Shown one piece after another: positions 42,498 through 51,836 of a stretch of 64,000 nucleotides of DNA. The stretch's first letter is position 1. Each line of letters starts with the position of its first letter. This DNA comes from Candidatus Gastranaerophilales bacterium (GTDB taxonomy: Bacteria; Cyanobacteriota; Vampirovibrionia; Gastranaerophilales; Gastranaerophilaceae). The stretch is from positions 66,802 through 130,801 of the forward strand of contig CAJUKY010000004.1 of NCBI GenBank assembly GCA_910587055.1. Reading direction: 5' to 3'. A program made the translations under genes and the position numbers. A model generated the notes under the pieces. That model worked only from the letters and a program-made list of their open reading frames with translations. It was not told the origin of the DNA and did no database searches.

Positions 42498-43133
42498 ATG
42501 CAAACGGGGAAAACACCAAAAAGAGGATTATTTATAACTTTTGAAGGAGCGGACGGCTGCGGTAAAACAACGCAGATTGAGCTTTTAAAAGAATATCTTG
42601 ATAAAAAAAATATTGCAAATATTTTAACCCGCGAGCCCGGCGGTTCTGATTTAGGGGTGCATTTAAGAAAAATTCTGCTCCATTATGAAAACCCTGTTTC
42701 AAATGCGGCTGAAACTTTTTTATATCTGGCTGATCGTGCCCAGCATATTGAATATAAAATAAAACCTGCGCTCAAAGAAGGCAAAATTGTTCTTTGCGAC
42801 AGGCACACTGATTCCACCCTTGCATACCAGGGTTACGGCAGAGAGCAAAATCTTGATGAAATCAAGCATTTAAATAAAATTGCAACGCAGGGGCTTGTCC
42901 CTGATTTAACAATTGTTTTTGATGTTGAAACAGAAGTTGCTCAAAAAAGACTTCAAGGCGAAAAAGACAGACTTGAAGCCGAAGGAATTGAGTTTCACAG
43001 AAAATTAAGAAAAGGCTATCTTGATATAGCAGAAAATGAGCCTGAAAGGGTAAAAATAGTTAACGCAAATCAAAACATAGAGAGGGTTTTTCAAGACACG
43101 ATAAAAGTGGTTGAAGAAATTTTAAACGTATGA
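42498..43133 (+). CDS. tmk: Thymidylate kinase
   Basis: 211 aa; phosphorylates dTMP to dTDP. P-loop FEGADGCGKTTQIELLKEYL, the DR(H/Y) motif in VLCDRHTDSTLAYQGYGR, and the LID region VAQKRLQGEKDRLEAE. All key residues are present. It overlaps the TPR gene by four bases (ATGA), so they are translated together. Confidence 0.96.
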   Translation: MQTGKTPKRGLFITFEGADGCGKTTQIELLKEYLDKKNIANILTREPGGSDLGVHLRKILLHYENPVSNAAETFLYLADRAQHIEYKIKPALKEGKIVLCDRHTDSTLAYQGYGREQNLDEIKHLNKIATQGLVPDLTIVFDVETEVAQKRLQGEKDRLEAEGIEFHRKLRKGYLDIAENEPERVKIVNANQNIERVFQDTIKVVEEILNV

Positions 43134-44887
43134 AAAAGATAAGAAAAAAAATCGCAATAGTTTTTCTGGCACTTTTAATAATGCACACAGGCGTTGCAAA
43201 TAAAGCGGATGCAAGCCTTATCTGGAGCCTTGAATCCGGAATAAACCTTGTTAATATGCAAAAATATGATGAAGCGGCAAAATTTTTTGAAGGTTATATT
43301 AAGGGTAACCCTAATGATGCGGATGCACATTATTATTTAGGGGTATGTTATAAAAATTTAAACAAAATGCAGCAATCGGCAGAACACCTGCAAAAATCTT
43401 ATGAATTGAGCAAAAATATTGAAAAAATAAGCATTGCGCCAAAATACACAACGGATAATTCAGCCGAGGATGATTATCTTGATATGGCAAATATGTATTT
43501 TGATTCAAAAAATTATGTTAAGGCTCTTCAGTATGCTGATTTAATTTTAAATGTTAATCCGAATAATATAAATGCGCTTTTACTAAAAACAAAAATTTAT
43601 TATAATCAAAGCAACATAAAACAGGCAAAAGTATATTTTAACAAAGCACTTTTGCTGGATAATTCGCTTTTACAGTCAATCTGGGCGAAAAATTTAAATA
43701 TTGTGTCGCTTCCGAAATATGATTTTGATTATTACAATACAAAAGGTTTGGAATATTATTATTCTGCCGATTGTAATAATGCCGTGACTTATTTTAACAA
43801 AGCGCTTGAATTAAACCCCAAAAGCGCTGTTGCATATAACAATCTGGCTTTATGTTATATGAAGCTGAATAATGTTGAAGAGGCAAAAAAAGCCCTGAAC
43901 AAGGCAAAAAGAGCGGATGCCAATTTTAATTTAACATACATTAATTTAGCAAAGCTTGAAGCGCTGAAAGGCACCCTGTATAAGAAAAATACAAATAAAC
44001 AGAGAGAAAAATATCTTAAAGAGGCGCTGAAAGTTAATCCTAACAGCAAATATGCCTATCTTGAACTAGGTAATTACTATCTTGAAAATAAAGAGTTTGA
44101 TGTTGCAAATAAATATTTTAAAAATGCAATACTGATTGACGGAAATTTCTATGAAGCTTTGATGGGGCTAGGTACAAGCCTTGTTGAAGAAGGGAATTTA
44201 TCAGATGGTATAAAAGTATTAAGAAGGGCTTCCGTTGCGGTTAAAAACGGTAATAAAAACCCGGATATGCTTTATTACCTTGCAAAAATATGCGTTGCAA
44301 ATGCTAATTTTATGGAAGCAAAGGGATATTTGCTTGATGCAATAAAGCAGACCGAAAATCCTAATTATTATTTTGAGCTTGGAAAAATTTATTATCAGGA
44401 AGAAGACCTCTCATCAAGCGAAAATGCTTTCAAAAAGGCTATGGAGCTTGATTTGGAATTTACCCTTGAGGCTGATATTTATAACTATTTAGGTCTTATT
44501 GAATATAAAAATTTTGATACCGAACGTGCGGTTTCCATGTTCAGAAGAGCTGTGGATTTAGACCCGAACAGGGCAATGTATCTTTATAATCTGGCACAGG
44601 CGTACAGAAGCCTCGGGGATAATAATGCCTACAGTAAGGAAATCAACGCCATTGCAAGTTTGAAACCTAAAACGGTGCAGGATTACCTTGATTTTTCAAC
44701 AATTTATTACGATAAGAAAAATACGGCAACGGCAATTAAAATTTTAAATGACGGTATTTTAAAGTATCCTGATGAAAGAAGCCTTTATGAAGCGAAATTA
44801 AAGCTTTTTAAGGCAACAAAAGACCCGAAAGGTATTAAAGAAACCGAAAATGCCATCAAGGCACGCTTCAAAAAACCGGCAGTGTAG
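43130..44887 (+). CDS. Secreted or membrane-anchored TPR protein
   Basis: 585 aa. A signal peptide (about 1-28, with LLIMHTGVANKADA) is followed by 14 or so TPR units, such as FFEGYIKGNPNDADAHYYLG, AVTYFNKALELNPKSAVAYN and AVSMFRRAVDLDPNRAMYLY. Likely a periplasmic scaffold for envelope assembly. Coupled to tmk by overlap. No catalytic domain. Confidence 0.88.
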   Translation: MKKIRKKIAIVFLALLIMHTGVANKADASLIWSLESGINLVNMQKYDEAAKFFEGYIKGNPNDADAHYYLGVCYKNLNKMQQSAEHLQKSYELSKNIEKISIAPKYTTDNSAEDDYLDMANMYFDSKNYVKALQYADLILNVNPNNINALLLKTKIYYNQSNIKQAKVYFNKALLLDNSLLQSIWAKNLNIVSLPKYDFDYYNTKGLEYYYSADCNNAVTYFNKALELNPKSAVAYNNLALCYMKLNNVEEAKKALNKAKRADANFNLTYINLAKLEALKGTLYKKNTNKQREKYLKEALKVNPNSKYAYLELGNYYLENKEFDVANKYFKNAILIDGNFYEALMGLGTSLVEEGNLSDGIKVLRRASVAVKNGNKNPDMLYYLAKICVANANFMEAKGYLLDAIKQTENPNYYFELGKIYYQEEDLSSSENAFKKAMELDLEFTLEADIYNYLGLIEYKNFDTERAVSMFRRAVDLDPNRAMYLYNLAQAYRSLGDNNAYSKEINAIASLKPKTVQDYLDFSTIYYDKKNTATAIKILNDGILKYPDERSLYEAKLKLFKATKDPKGIKETENAIKARFKKPAV

Positions 44888-44890
44888 AAT

Positions 44891-45196
44891 TTACATGGAT
44901 TTTAACCTGTTTTCATCATTATCCATACCCTGCTTTAATAGCGATTTAAGATAAGTTTGGTATGGAAGACCCAGTTTTTTTGCAATCTTTTTTGCTCTTG
45001 CAATTTCAAATTCTGACCATCTGAAATTAACCTTGGGGTATTTTTTCTTGATGGATTTTTCTGCTTGGTTTGTGATTTCATCAACGTTATGCGTATTTCC
45101 AAATTCATCAACTATATCTTTGCTTTCGGAAACAATTTTTTCCGTTGAATTTTTCAGTAAATTTTCTATTTCCTGTTTTGAAAATTTCTCGTTCAT
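44891..45196 (-). CDS. Probable antitoxin (BrnA/CopG-like RHH at C-terminus)
   Basis: 101 aa from ATG 45196, six bases after GGAG. The C-terminal part, WSEFEIARAKKIAKKLGLPY then QTYLKSLLKQGMD, is the strand-helix-helix design of CopG/BrnA antitoxins. The N-terminal half is acidic and likely binds the toxin. It follows the toxin gene by 17 bases, so the order is toxin then antitoxin. Confidence 0.75.
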   Translation of the reverse strand: MNEKFSKQEIENLLKNSTEKIVSESKDIVDEFGNTHNVDEITNQAEKSIKKKYPKVNFRWSEFEIARAKKIAKKLGLPYQTYLKSLLKQGMDNDENRLKSM

Positions 45197-45213
45197 ATTA
45201 TGCTCCAATTTAT

Positions 45214-45492
45214 TTACCTAAAAGCTGTGATAATAAATAGATAAGTGTCCTTTTGTTTTAATTTCATATAATATAAATCTATGTCATAAGTTTTTGAGTA
45301 TGCTTCATATCTTTTATATTTTTCGTTCCAGTATTCTTCGCTTATTGTAAAAAATGCACGGATAGCATCATCAACCGTAACGAGGTGTCTATGGTATATA
45401 TGGGGTTCGTATTCATTATTTACAGGGTTTAAGTCTAATTTAAATTTAAAAGTATATTTACCGACCTTTTTAATTAAATACTTTTGTTCCAT
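45214..45492 (-). CDS. Probable type II toxin paired with the RHH antitoxin
   Basis: 92 aa, basic. The pattern KYTFKFKLDLNPVNNEYEPH, then a helix (DDAIRAFFTISEEYWNEKYK), then the closing strand TYLFIITAFR, is compatible with a RelE/BrnT-like RNase fold, but I cannot match it to a named family. The pair with an RHH protein, small size and leaderless promoter with operator all argue for a toxin-antitoxin module. Confidence 0.6.
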   Translation of the reverse strand: MEQKYLIKKVGKYTFKFKLDLNPVNNEYEPHIYHRHLVTVDDAIRAFFTISEEYWNEKYKRYEAYSKTYDIDLYYMKLKQKDTYLFIITAFR

Positions 45493-45498
45493 ACTTTA

Positions 45499-45543
45499 AT
45501 TATAGCATATTGTACTTACTTTGTACACCTATTGGGTGTACAA
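45499..45543 (-). promoter_or_regulatory. Leaderless promoter and operator of the second toxin-antitoxin module
   Basis: TGTACA (45527-45522), 17 bases, TATAAT (45504-45499); +1 is the ATG at 45492. A perfect inverted repeat TTGTACACC/GGTGTACAA (45521-45543) covers the -35, and a further TTGTAC half-site lies at 45510-45515, in the style of RHH operators. Confidence 0.7.
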
Positions 45544-45552
45544 TTTTTGATT

Positions 45553-46827
45553 TTATTCAAACCTTTTAAATATCACATCCATATTTTTAAGATATTTTTC
45601 GTAATTGAAACATTCCTTAATTTCATCTTCCGAAAGATGGCGGCGCATATTTTCTTTAAAATTGCCGTTATTATTAAATGCATCCAGCGCTTCTTTTTGA
45701 ACGATTTCATAAGCCGCCTCGCGCGTCATGCCATTTTCGGTTAATTTCAAAAGACAGCTTTGAGAAAAGATTATATCGCCGTATTTGCCGATATTTTTTA
45801 TCATATTATCGGGTTTTATCGTAAGGTTTTCAAGGGTGTTATTAAGCCTTGTGAGCATATAATCGGCAAGTATTGTTGAATCGGGGAAAATTACCCTCTC
45901 TACGCTTGAATGCGAGATATCTCTTTCATGCCAGAGTGTGATATCTTCCATTGCGGCAATGCTGTTTGCCCTTAAAACTCTGGCTAAACCTGATAAATTC
46001 TCGCTTGCAATCGGGTTTTTCTTATGCGGCATGGCAGAAGAGCCCTTTTGCCCCTTTTTAAACCCTTCTTCAACTTCTGCCACCTCCCACCTTTGCAGAT
46101 GGCGGATTTCAACTGCCGTGTTTTCAATAACGCTTCCTAAGATTGAAAGTGCTGAAATAAAAGCGCTGTGTACATCACGGGCAATTACCTGTGTTGAAAT
46201 TTTAGCCGGTTTTAATCCTAAAATTTCACAGGTCAATTTTTCAATCTCGGGTTCTACGTTTGAATAAGTGCCCACCGGGCCTGAAATCTGTCCTCTTAAA
46301 ATATCATTTAATGCATATTTTATACGGTTTTTTGCCCGCTCAAACATATCATACCAGTTTAAAAGCTTAAAGCCGAAGGTTATAACCTCCGCCCCTATGC
46401 CGTGCGAGCGCCCTATACACATTGTGTCTTTGTATTTAAAAGCAAGGGTTTTAATTGTTTCTAAAAGAATATCCATATCGTTTAAGATAATTTCCGCCGC
46501 ATCTTTAATTTGAAGAGCAAAAGCCGTATCAATAACATCAGAGCTTGTAAGTCCTTTATGAATATAGCCTGAATATTTTTCTCCGACATATTCATTTACA
46601 CAGGTTAAAAAAGCTATAACATCATGATTTACCGTTTTTTCGATTTCATCAATCCGCCCGACATTAAAATTTGCGGTTTTTAAAATATGTTGATAAGCTT
46701 CATCCGGTATCTGCCCGAGCCTGTAATAAGCTTCAACTACAGCAAGCTCAACCCTGAGGTAATAAGAAAATTTACTTTCCAGTTCCCATATTTTTGAAAT
46801 TTCTTCTCTTGAATATCTTTTAATCAT
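45553..46827 (-). CDS. purB: Adenylosuccinate lyase
   Basis: 424 aa. It splits SAICAR to AICAR and adenylosuccinate to AMP in purine synthesis. Family blocks: TVNHDVIAFLTCVNEYVG, GLTSSDVIDTAFALQI, SHGIGAEVITFGFK and the signature GSSAMPHKKNPIASENLSGL. The catalytic His is in HDVIAF. It is the short-length type found in most bacteria other than gamma-proteobacteria. Monocistronic in appearance. Confidence 0.96.
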   Translation of the reverse strand: MIKRYSREEISKIWELESKFSYYLRVELAVVEAYYRLGQIPDEAYQHILKTANFNVGRIDEIEKTVNHDVIAFLTCVNEYVGEKYSGYIHKGLTSSDVIDTAFALQIKDAAEIILNDMDILLETIKTLAFKYKDTMCIGRSHGIGAEVITFGFKLLNWYDMFERAKNRIKYALNDILRGQISGPVGTYSNVEPEIEKLTCEILGLKPAKISTQVIARDVHSAFISALSILGSVIENTAVEIRHLQRWEVAEVEEGFKKGQKGSSAMPHKKNPIASENLSGLARVLRANSIAAMEDITLWHERDISHSSVERVIFPDSTILADYMLTRLNNTLENLTIKPDNMIKNIGKYGDIIFSQSCLLKLTENGMTREAAYEIVQKEALDAFNNNGNFKENMRRHLSEDEIKECFNYEKYLKNMDVIFKRFE

Positions 46828-46866
46828 AAATTTTAACCCCTATAAAACCCTTACAGTATAAAATCT

Positions 46867-48081
46867 TTACAGTGCGGTTTTTAGCAAATATTCTTCTACC
46901 CCGTCTGCGATAGCTTTTGCTACAATTTTTTGAAATGCAGGGTCTGTTAATTTTTTTCTTTCATAAGGATGGATTATATATCCGCACTCTACAAGAATGC
47001 TTACAGGGTCGCTGGAACGGACAACGGCAAATGAAGCTTTAAATACGCCGTCATCCCTAAAACCCGTTTTTTTCACAAGATTTTTTTGCACGCTGTAAGC
47101 GAGAACTTTTGCATTTTCATTGTAATAATATACTCCGCTTCCGTGTTTTTTTGCCCAGTTTTTAGGGTTTGGAAGGGAATTTTGATGAATGCTTATAAAA
47201 ATATCCGCATTTTTAGCCCTTGCCTTATCCACCCTTGAATACAACTCTGTATCCGTATCGGTTTTCCTTGTAAGGATTGTTTTTGCGCCTTTTTCTTTTA
47301 ATATATCATTTAATTCATTTGTAATTTGAAGGTTTATGTCTTTTTCATAAAATCCGCCTGAAACAGCTCCGCATTCTTTTCCGCCATGTCCTGCATCCAG
47401 CGCTATTTTGATATTTTTAAGAGGCTCTTTTTTATCTATATCAGCGGGTTTTTTAATTTTTAAAACAAGAGAATCATTCAAAATGCCGTTTTTGCTTTCA
47501 ACATCATACCCTAAAATCGGTTTGTTGTTTCTAAAGTGGATATTTAATATCTCTGATGAATTATTGGCATTTTTAACGAAATAATTGAATTTCCCGCCGT
47601 CTTTAAATTTTACCTTTAAGTTGTCATTGTCAATATCAACATTATAAAGCTGAAATTTTAAAGAACCGTTTTTAAAATCGTCATTTTGATAAATTTTATA
47701 AGGAGTTTTGGTTTTTGTATTTATTTTTACAAGATAGTTTTCTTTATTTTCATAAAATTTAATTTTTGAAACCTTTGAAGGCTTATTTTTTGACGCAATG
47801 CCTTTTTCTTTGATATAAATTTTTTCTATCCAGTAAGATTTATCCAGCCCTAAATCCACCTTATAAAAATTGGCGGTTTGTTTTGTTGAATATAATGAAA
47901 CACCGCTTTTAAGATGGGTAAATCTTTCCGCATTTCTGCTTGCGCCGTATCTTACAGGCGAATAATCAAACGTTGTTTTAATTAATTTGTAATTCTCTGT
48001 GCTGTCTGCCGCTTTTGCTTCATTTATTGCAAATGAAGATAGAATCATTAAACCCGTTAATAAAAATAATATCTTTTTCAT
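46867..48081 (-). CDS. N-acetylmuramoyl-L-alanine amidase (Amidase_3)
   Basis: 404 aa from ATG 48081, which begins the signal peptide MKKILFLLTGLMILSS. Residues about 30-210 are a beta-rich N-terminal region. The C-terminal Amidase_3 domain (about 225-400) has the zinc ligands: IALDAGHGGKECGAVSGG, the Glu of GGFYEKDINLQITNEL, FISIHQNSLPNP and the catalytic ILVECGYI. It cuts the stem peptide from glycan. With two SpoIID genes in this window, the denuding amidase and lytic enzyme could work in sequence. Confidence 0.92.
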   Translation of the reverse strand: MKKILFLLTGLMILSSFAINEAKAADSTENYKLIKTTFDYSPVRYGASRNAERFTHLKSGVSLYSTKQTANFYKVDLGLDKSYWIEKIYIKEKGIASKNKPSKVSKIKFYENKENYLVKINTKTKTPYKIYQNDDFKNGSLKFQLYNVDIDNDNLKVKFKDGGKFNYFVKNANNSSEILNIHFRNNKPILGYDVESKNGILNDSLVLKIKKPADIDKKEPLKNIKIALDAGHGGKECGAVSGGFYEKDINLQITNELNDILKEKGAKTILTRKTDTDTELYSRVDKARAKNADIFISIHQNSLPNPKNWAKKHGSGVYYYNENAKVLAYSVQKNLVKKTGFRDDGVFKASFAVVRSSDPVSILVECGYIIHPYERKKLTDPAFQKIVAKAIADGVEEYLLKTAL

Positions 48082-48149
48082 AAACAAAATATTAACAGGA
48101 GCATAAAAAACTATCAATTTTTTTTATTTTTAAACCTTAAATATACACA

Positions 48150-49823
48150 ATGAAAATTAATTTAAGCAGCTTAAATTATAAACTTAATTTTAAAGCCGCA
48201 GCATTAAATATAAATACATTTTCTGATAACCATGGAAATCTTGAAAAGCTGGATGCGTTCTATCAAAGCGTAGAACAAAACAGGGACGAGCTTTTCCTTG
48301 AAGATAAAAAGGGGAACCAAAATGCCCTTGTAATTGCGGGCGACTGGTTTATTTCAGGCGGGACAAAAGGGTATAAATCAAACAAAAACGCTAATTCACA
48401 TTATTTTCAAACCCTGTTCTTTAATAAATTTGTTGAAAAAATGCGAGCTTTTGCACATAATACAAAAACTTATTTTGTTCCGGGAAACCATGAGCTTGAT
48501 GCAGGAGTTTTTGAGTTTAAAAAGGTTCTGAATAATATCAATGCAGCTGTTCTTATGACAAATCTTGATTTTGAAGCTTCTCCCGTTCTGCGGTCTTTAA
48601 TTGATAAGAAAAAAGTTGTAAAACAGGATATTCTTGAAATTGAAGATGATAAAAACCCGAATTTAAAACATAAAGCATTATTTTTGGGAATAAATCCCGT
48701 TAATATGCCATATTATAAAAATACTGCATACGGAATAAAATTTATAAATAATATCGCAAAGGCCGGAAAATCAACAACTCCCGAAGATTACAAAGAGACC
48801 TTTGATGAAACTGTAAAAATTATTGAAGATTTTAAGCGCGAAAATCCTAAAGGCTTAGTAATAGTGTCAAGCCATACAGGGGTTGACTTTGCACAAAATC
48901 TTGCCCGCAAAATGGGAAAAGATAACATTAATCTTATTTTAAATGCTCATGAACATCTGGATGGTATTGAAGAAGTATCGGGTGTAAAAATTGTTAATCT
49001 GGGCCAGAATTTTAAAAAACATGTTAATGCTAAATTCTTTATTGATGATGACGGGAATTTAAAATCCGATGTATACTTAGGGGTTTATTATCCAAATAAA
49101 GAGTCTGTGCGCCCTGATGGATTTTTTAAGAAATTTTACGATGAAGTTTTTTGTAAAGATTTGAAAAAAGAATATAAAATTAATACAGTAAAGCCGGATA
49201 TTGCCGTTTTAGGCGTTGAAGACGTCAGACTCGGAAATAATTATCTTGCAAATTTTGTAACGGATGCAATTCTTTCTCAAATTCAAAAAACAAATCCTGA
49301 AATTCAAATATTTGCCATAAATGCTTCTGCTATAAGAACGCCGCTTGATACTGCTTTAAACGGCGGAGCCAATAATATACAGATAATGAACACATTAAAC
49401 GGTATTGTAAATGAAGATGCGGGCATTTTGAAAAATAAAATATCGGGAAGAATGCTTATAAAACTTGTTATAGAAAATGTTTTATTCAGCGAAATAAACC
49501 CCAAACGCAATCCCGTAACACACTATAGCGGCCTTATTATTGACAGAAAAGAAATTCTTAAAGGATGCCATACAGGGAAAACGGATGAATATTTTACACA
49601 ATTTATTAAAACATCAGACGGTACCTCGATTGATTTAAACAAAACTTATACAATTGCTAATGTTGAAAAATATTTTAAAAAATCTAAGGTACCTTTTATA
49701 AAAGATACTCTTTATAATGAAGCGGAACCTGTGAATTTAAATGCTAAAGAGTTATTTATTAAATATATAAATGAAAATAAAGACAATCTTACTGCAAAAT
49801 GTGATACAAGAATTATTGACTAA
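48150..49823 (+). CDS. UshA-like 5'-nucleotidase/2',3'-cyclic phosphodiesterase with FKG-type start and no Sec signal
   Basis: 557 aa. The tag MKINLSSLNYKLNFKAAALN runs straight into the metallophosphatase domain: NTFSDNHGNLEKL, VIAGDWFISGG, YFVPGNHELDAG, VIVSSHTGVD, LILNAHEHLDG. The 5'-nucleotidase C-terminal domain follows (about 350-557), including DVRLGNNYLANFVTDAIL and INASAIRTPLD. Family members are normally exported with a signal peptide; this one has none, only the tag. Start DxH is D-N-H here, and other ligands are intact. Confidence 0.82.
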   Translation: MKINLSSLNYKLNFKAAALNINTFSDNHGNLEKLDAFYQSVEQNRDELFLEDKKGNQNALVIAGDWFISGGTKGYKSNKNANSHYFQTLFFNKFVEKMRAFAHNTKTYFVPGNHELDAGVFEFKKVLNNINAAVLMTNLDFEASPVLRSLIDKKKVVKQDILEIEDDKNPNLKHKALFLGINPVNMPYYKNTAYGIKFINNIAKAGKSTTPEDYKETFDETVKIIEDFKRENPKGLVIVSSHTGVDFAQNLARKMGKDNINLILNAHEHLDGIEEVSGVKIVNLGQNFKKHVNAKFFIDDDGNLKSDVYLGVYYPNKESVRPDGFFKKFYDEVFCKDLKKEYKINTVKPDIAVLGVEDVRLGNNYLANFVTDAILSQIQKTNPEIQIFAINASAIRTPLDTALNGGANNIQIMNTLNGIVNEDAGILKNKISGRMLIKLVIENVLFSEINPKRNPVTHYSGLIIDRKEILKGCHTGKTDEYFTQFIKTSDGTSIDLNKTYTIANVEKYFKKSKVPFIKDTLYNEAEPVNLNAKELFIKYINENKDNLTAKCDTRIID

Positions 49824-49825
49824 GA

Positions 49826-50626
49826 TTAATGGTGGTGTCCGGTTCCTTTATTATGTATATCTTTTGTACCCGTTTCATAACCGCATTTAGCATAAATTAG
49901 AGCCAGAATTTTATCTATATGTAATTTCTTTGCAAAAGGAACCTTCATAAGTACAAGCATTTCAATTAAATCATCGGAATGCACAAGTAAATCTTTCGGT
50001 TTAAATTTGCGCTCTTCCCCTTTGTCTTTAAATATTTTCTTTGAAATTGTGTTTGAAATTTTCTGCGCTATAGGAATTCCCAGCCCGAGCCCGAATACAA
50101 CAGGGGCAAATTTACCTATCCCTTTATCAAGTTTTTTAGACTGCATAAATTTTACGCCGCCTGCAACAAGCAAAGTGGGCACTGTAATATTTGTCATTTC
50201 AAAAAGGCCCTCTTTGACCTTTTCAATTCTATCTTCCTTATTTCTATCCACAATGCATCCCCCTGCAAGACCGCCTAAAATGGCGCCGCCTGCCGTGGAT
50301 AGAATTTTTGGAACACCGTCTATTTCAAAATATTCGCCTGCCTCTTTTAATTTATCAATAACTTTGCCTGATTTTAAAACCTCTTTATTTAAAGTTTTCC
50401 CTTGGGCTTTATTAAATATAATAAGCGGTAAAATCGTTCCGATAATTGCTCCTGCAAGCGGAATAACCTTTTTAACCGCACTTTTCTTATGATTATGAGA
50501 TTCTTTCTTATGATGTTCCGTATTTATACGAGTGGGCAGATTTTCATTTCCCGGCTTATTTTTCGGTACATGAAAATCCTTAAACGTATTTGTTGAAACT
50601 ATATTTTGCAGTGAACTGACTTGCAT
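49826..50626 (-). CDS. FKG-tag membrane protein, His-rich ends
   Basis: 266 aa. It begins MQVSSLQNIVSTNTFKDFHV, then a His/Lys-rich segment (TEHHKKESHNHKKSAVKK). Three or four glycine-rich membrane helices follow: VIPLAGAIIGTILPLIIF, ILSTAGGAILGGLAGG and FAPVVFGLGLGIPIAQKI. It ends GTGHHH. It resembles the two-helix protein at 35186 in design. Function unknown. Convergent with the nucleotidase gene; three bases apart. Confidence 0.65.
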   Translation of the reverse strand: MQVSSLQNIVSTNTFKDFHVPKNKPGNENLPTRINTEHHKKESHNHKKSAVKKVIPLAGAIIGTILPLIIFNKAQGKTLNKEVLKSGKVIDKLKEAGEYFEIDGVPKILSTAGGAILGGLAGGCIVDRNKEDRIEKVKEGLFEMTNITVPTLLVAGGVKFMQSKKLDKGIGKFAPVVFGLGLGIPIAQKISNTISKKIFKDKGEERKFKPKDLLVHSDDLIEMLVLMKVPFAKKLHIDKILALIYAKCGYETGTKDIHNKGTGHHH

Positions 50627-50781
50627 GATAAATTATCTTCCCACAAACTAATTAAAACATAAGAAAAGCAAAAATTGCTTTATTGAATGTAAATTTTAAA
50701 CTTAGATTTCTTTATAAATAATTGTTTTTATCTTCATTTTAAGTTATGGTAAATACAAGCTAATTTTGAGGTATGAATTTT

Positions 50782-51825
50782 ATGGAAGAGAATATCGGAC
50801 TTTTTGTCATAGACTTAAGCGAATGCAGTAATACGGGAGAGATTATTAATAATGTTTCTTTAGCTCTTGAGATTCCGAATGCTTCAGGCAGGGGTATTTC
50901 ATTAAAGCTTAAAGATAATGTTTTAAACCAATCTCAAATTTTAAGCATAAGATCTTTAATTGAAAGCTATAATTCAGAACTTGTAAATGTTGAAACCACA
51001 TCTTTAATTACGCAGAATGCCTGTGCTTCAATGGGTATAAGGGTAACACAGCCAAAAGTGTTAAAACTTCAAACCGCAGCTGAAGATGGTGAAAATCCCG
51101 AAAATAAAGAAGAAATCATTGAAATTCCTGCAGCAAATCAGGCTGAACCTGCTTCAAAAGAAGTTCAAAACAAAGAAGCGGAAACCGCAGCGGAAGTTCA
51201 AAAGCCGCAAAATACCGAAAAACCTGTGCAAAATAAATTTGATGAATTGAAAAAGCACATAAGAGACGGCGCCGAGCTTCAAGATGCACAGGAATTGCCC
51301 AAGAAAGAACCTGAACCCGTTCAGCAAAAGCAAGAAGAAACCGTTGAAGGGCTTCAAAGACAGGTTATTACGGTTTATAAAAAGGCAAGTGATGAAAAAC
51401 TTCAGGATGAAGAAGATTTTGAAGAAGTTGATTTTTACGCTCCGCCGACATCTGACCCTGTCGTTATAGATAATAAGCAGACTATTTATGTTAACCAGAC
51501 TTTAAGAAGCGGACAGACTCTTGAATTTGACGGAAATATTGTAATAATCGGTGATTGCCACCCGGGTTCCGAGATTAAAGCTACCGGAGATATTACAGTA
51601 TGGGGAGTCCTGGGTTCTATTGCCCACGCCGGTTCAAAGGGAAACAGGGATGCAAAAATTAGAGCATTAAAAATGAATGCCGTTCAGCTAAGAATAGCAA
51701 ACTGCTACTCAAGACGCCCTGACGGCGGCAATATTCCTTATATTGTTAAATCCTCAATATTTACGCCGGAAGAAGCCAGAATTATAGATGATAATATTGT
51801 GTTGTTTAAAATGTCTAATCAATAG
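50782..51825 (+). CDS. minC: Septum site-determining protein MinC
   Basis: 347 aa from ATG 50782 (an ATG nine bases earlier is too close to the RBS). N-terminal FtsZ-inhibiting domain (about 1-100), a long glutamine/glutamate-rich linker (about 105-225) and the C-terminal beta-helix with FDGNIVIIGDCHPGSEIKA and WGVLGSIAHAGSKGNRDAKI. MinC blocks Z-ring formation away from midcell. First gene of minCDE. Confidence 0.93.
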   Translation: MEENIGLFVIDLSECSNTGEIINNVSLALEIPNASGRGISLKLKDNVLNQSQILSIRSLIESYNSELVNVETTSLITQNACASMGIRVTQPKVLKLQTAAEDGENPENKEEIIEIPAANQAEPASKEVQNKEAETAAEVQKPQNTEKPVQNKFDELKKHIRDGAELQDAQELPKKEPEPVQQKQEETVEGLQRQVITVYKKASDEKLQDEEDFEEVDFYAPPTSDPVVIDNKQTIYVNQTLRSGQTLEFDGNIVIIGDCHPGSEIKATGDITVWGVLGSIAHAGSKGNRDAKIRALKMNAVQLRIANCYSRRPDGGNIPYIVKSSIFTPEEARIIDDNIVLFKMSNQ

Positions 51826-51836
51826 GAGTAAAATAT

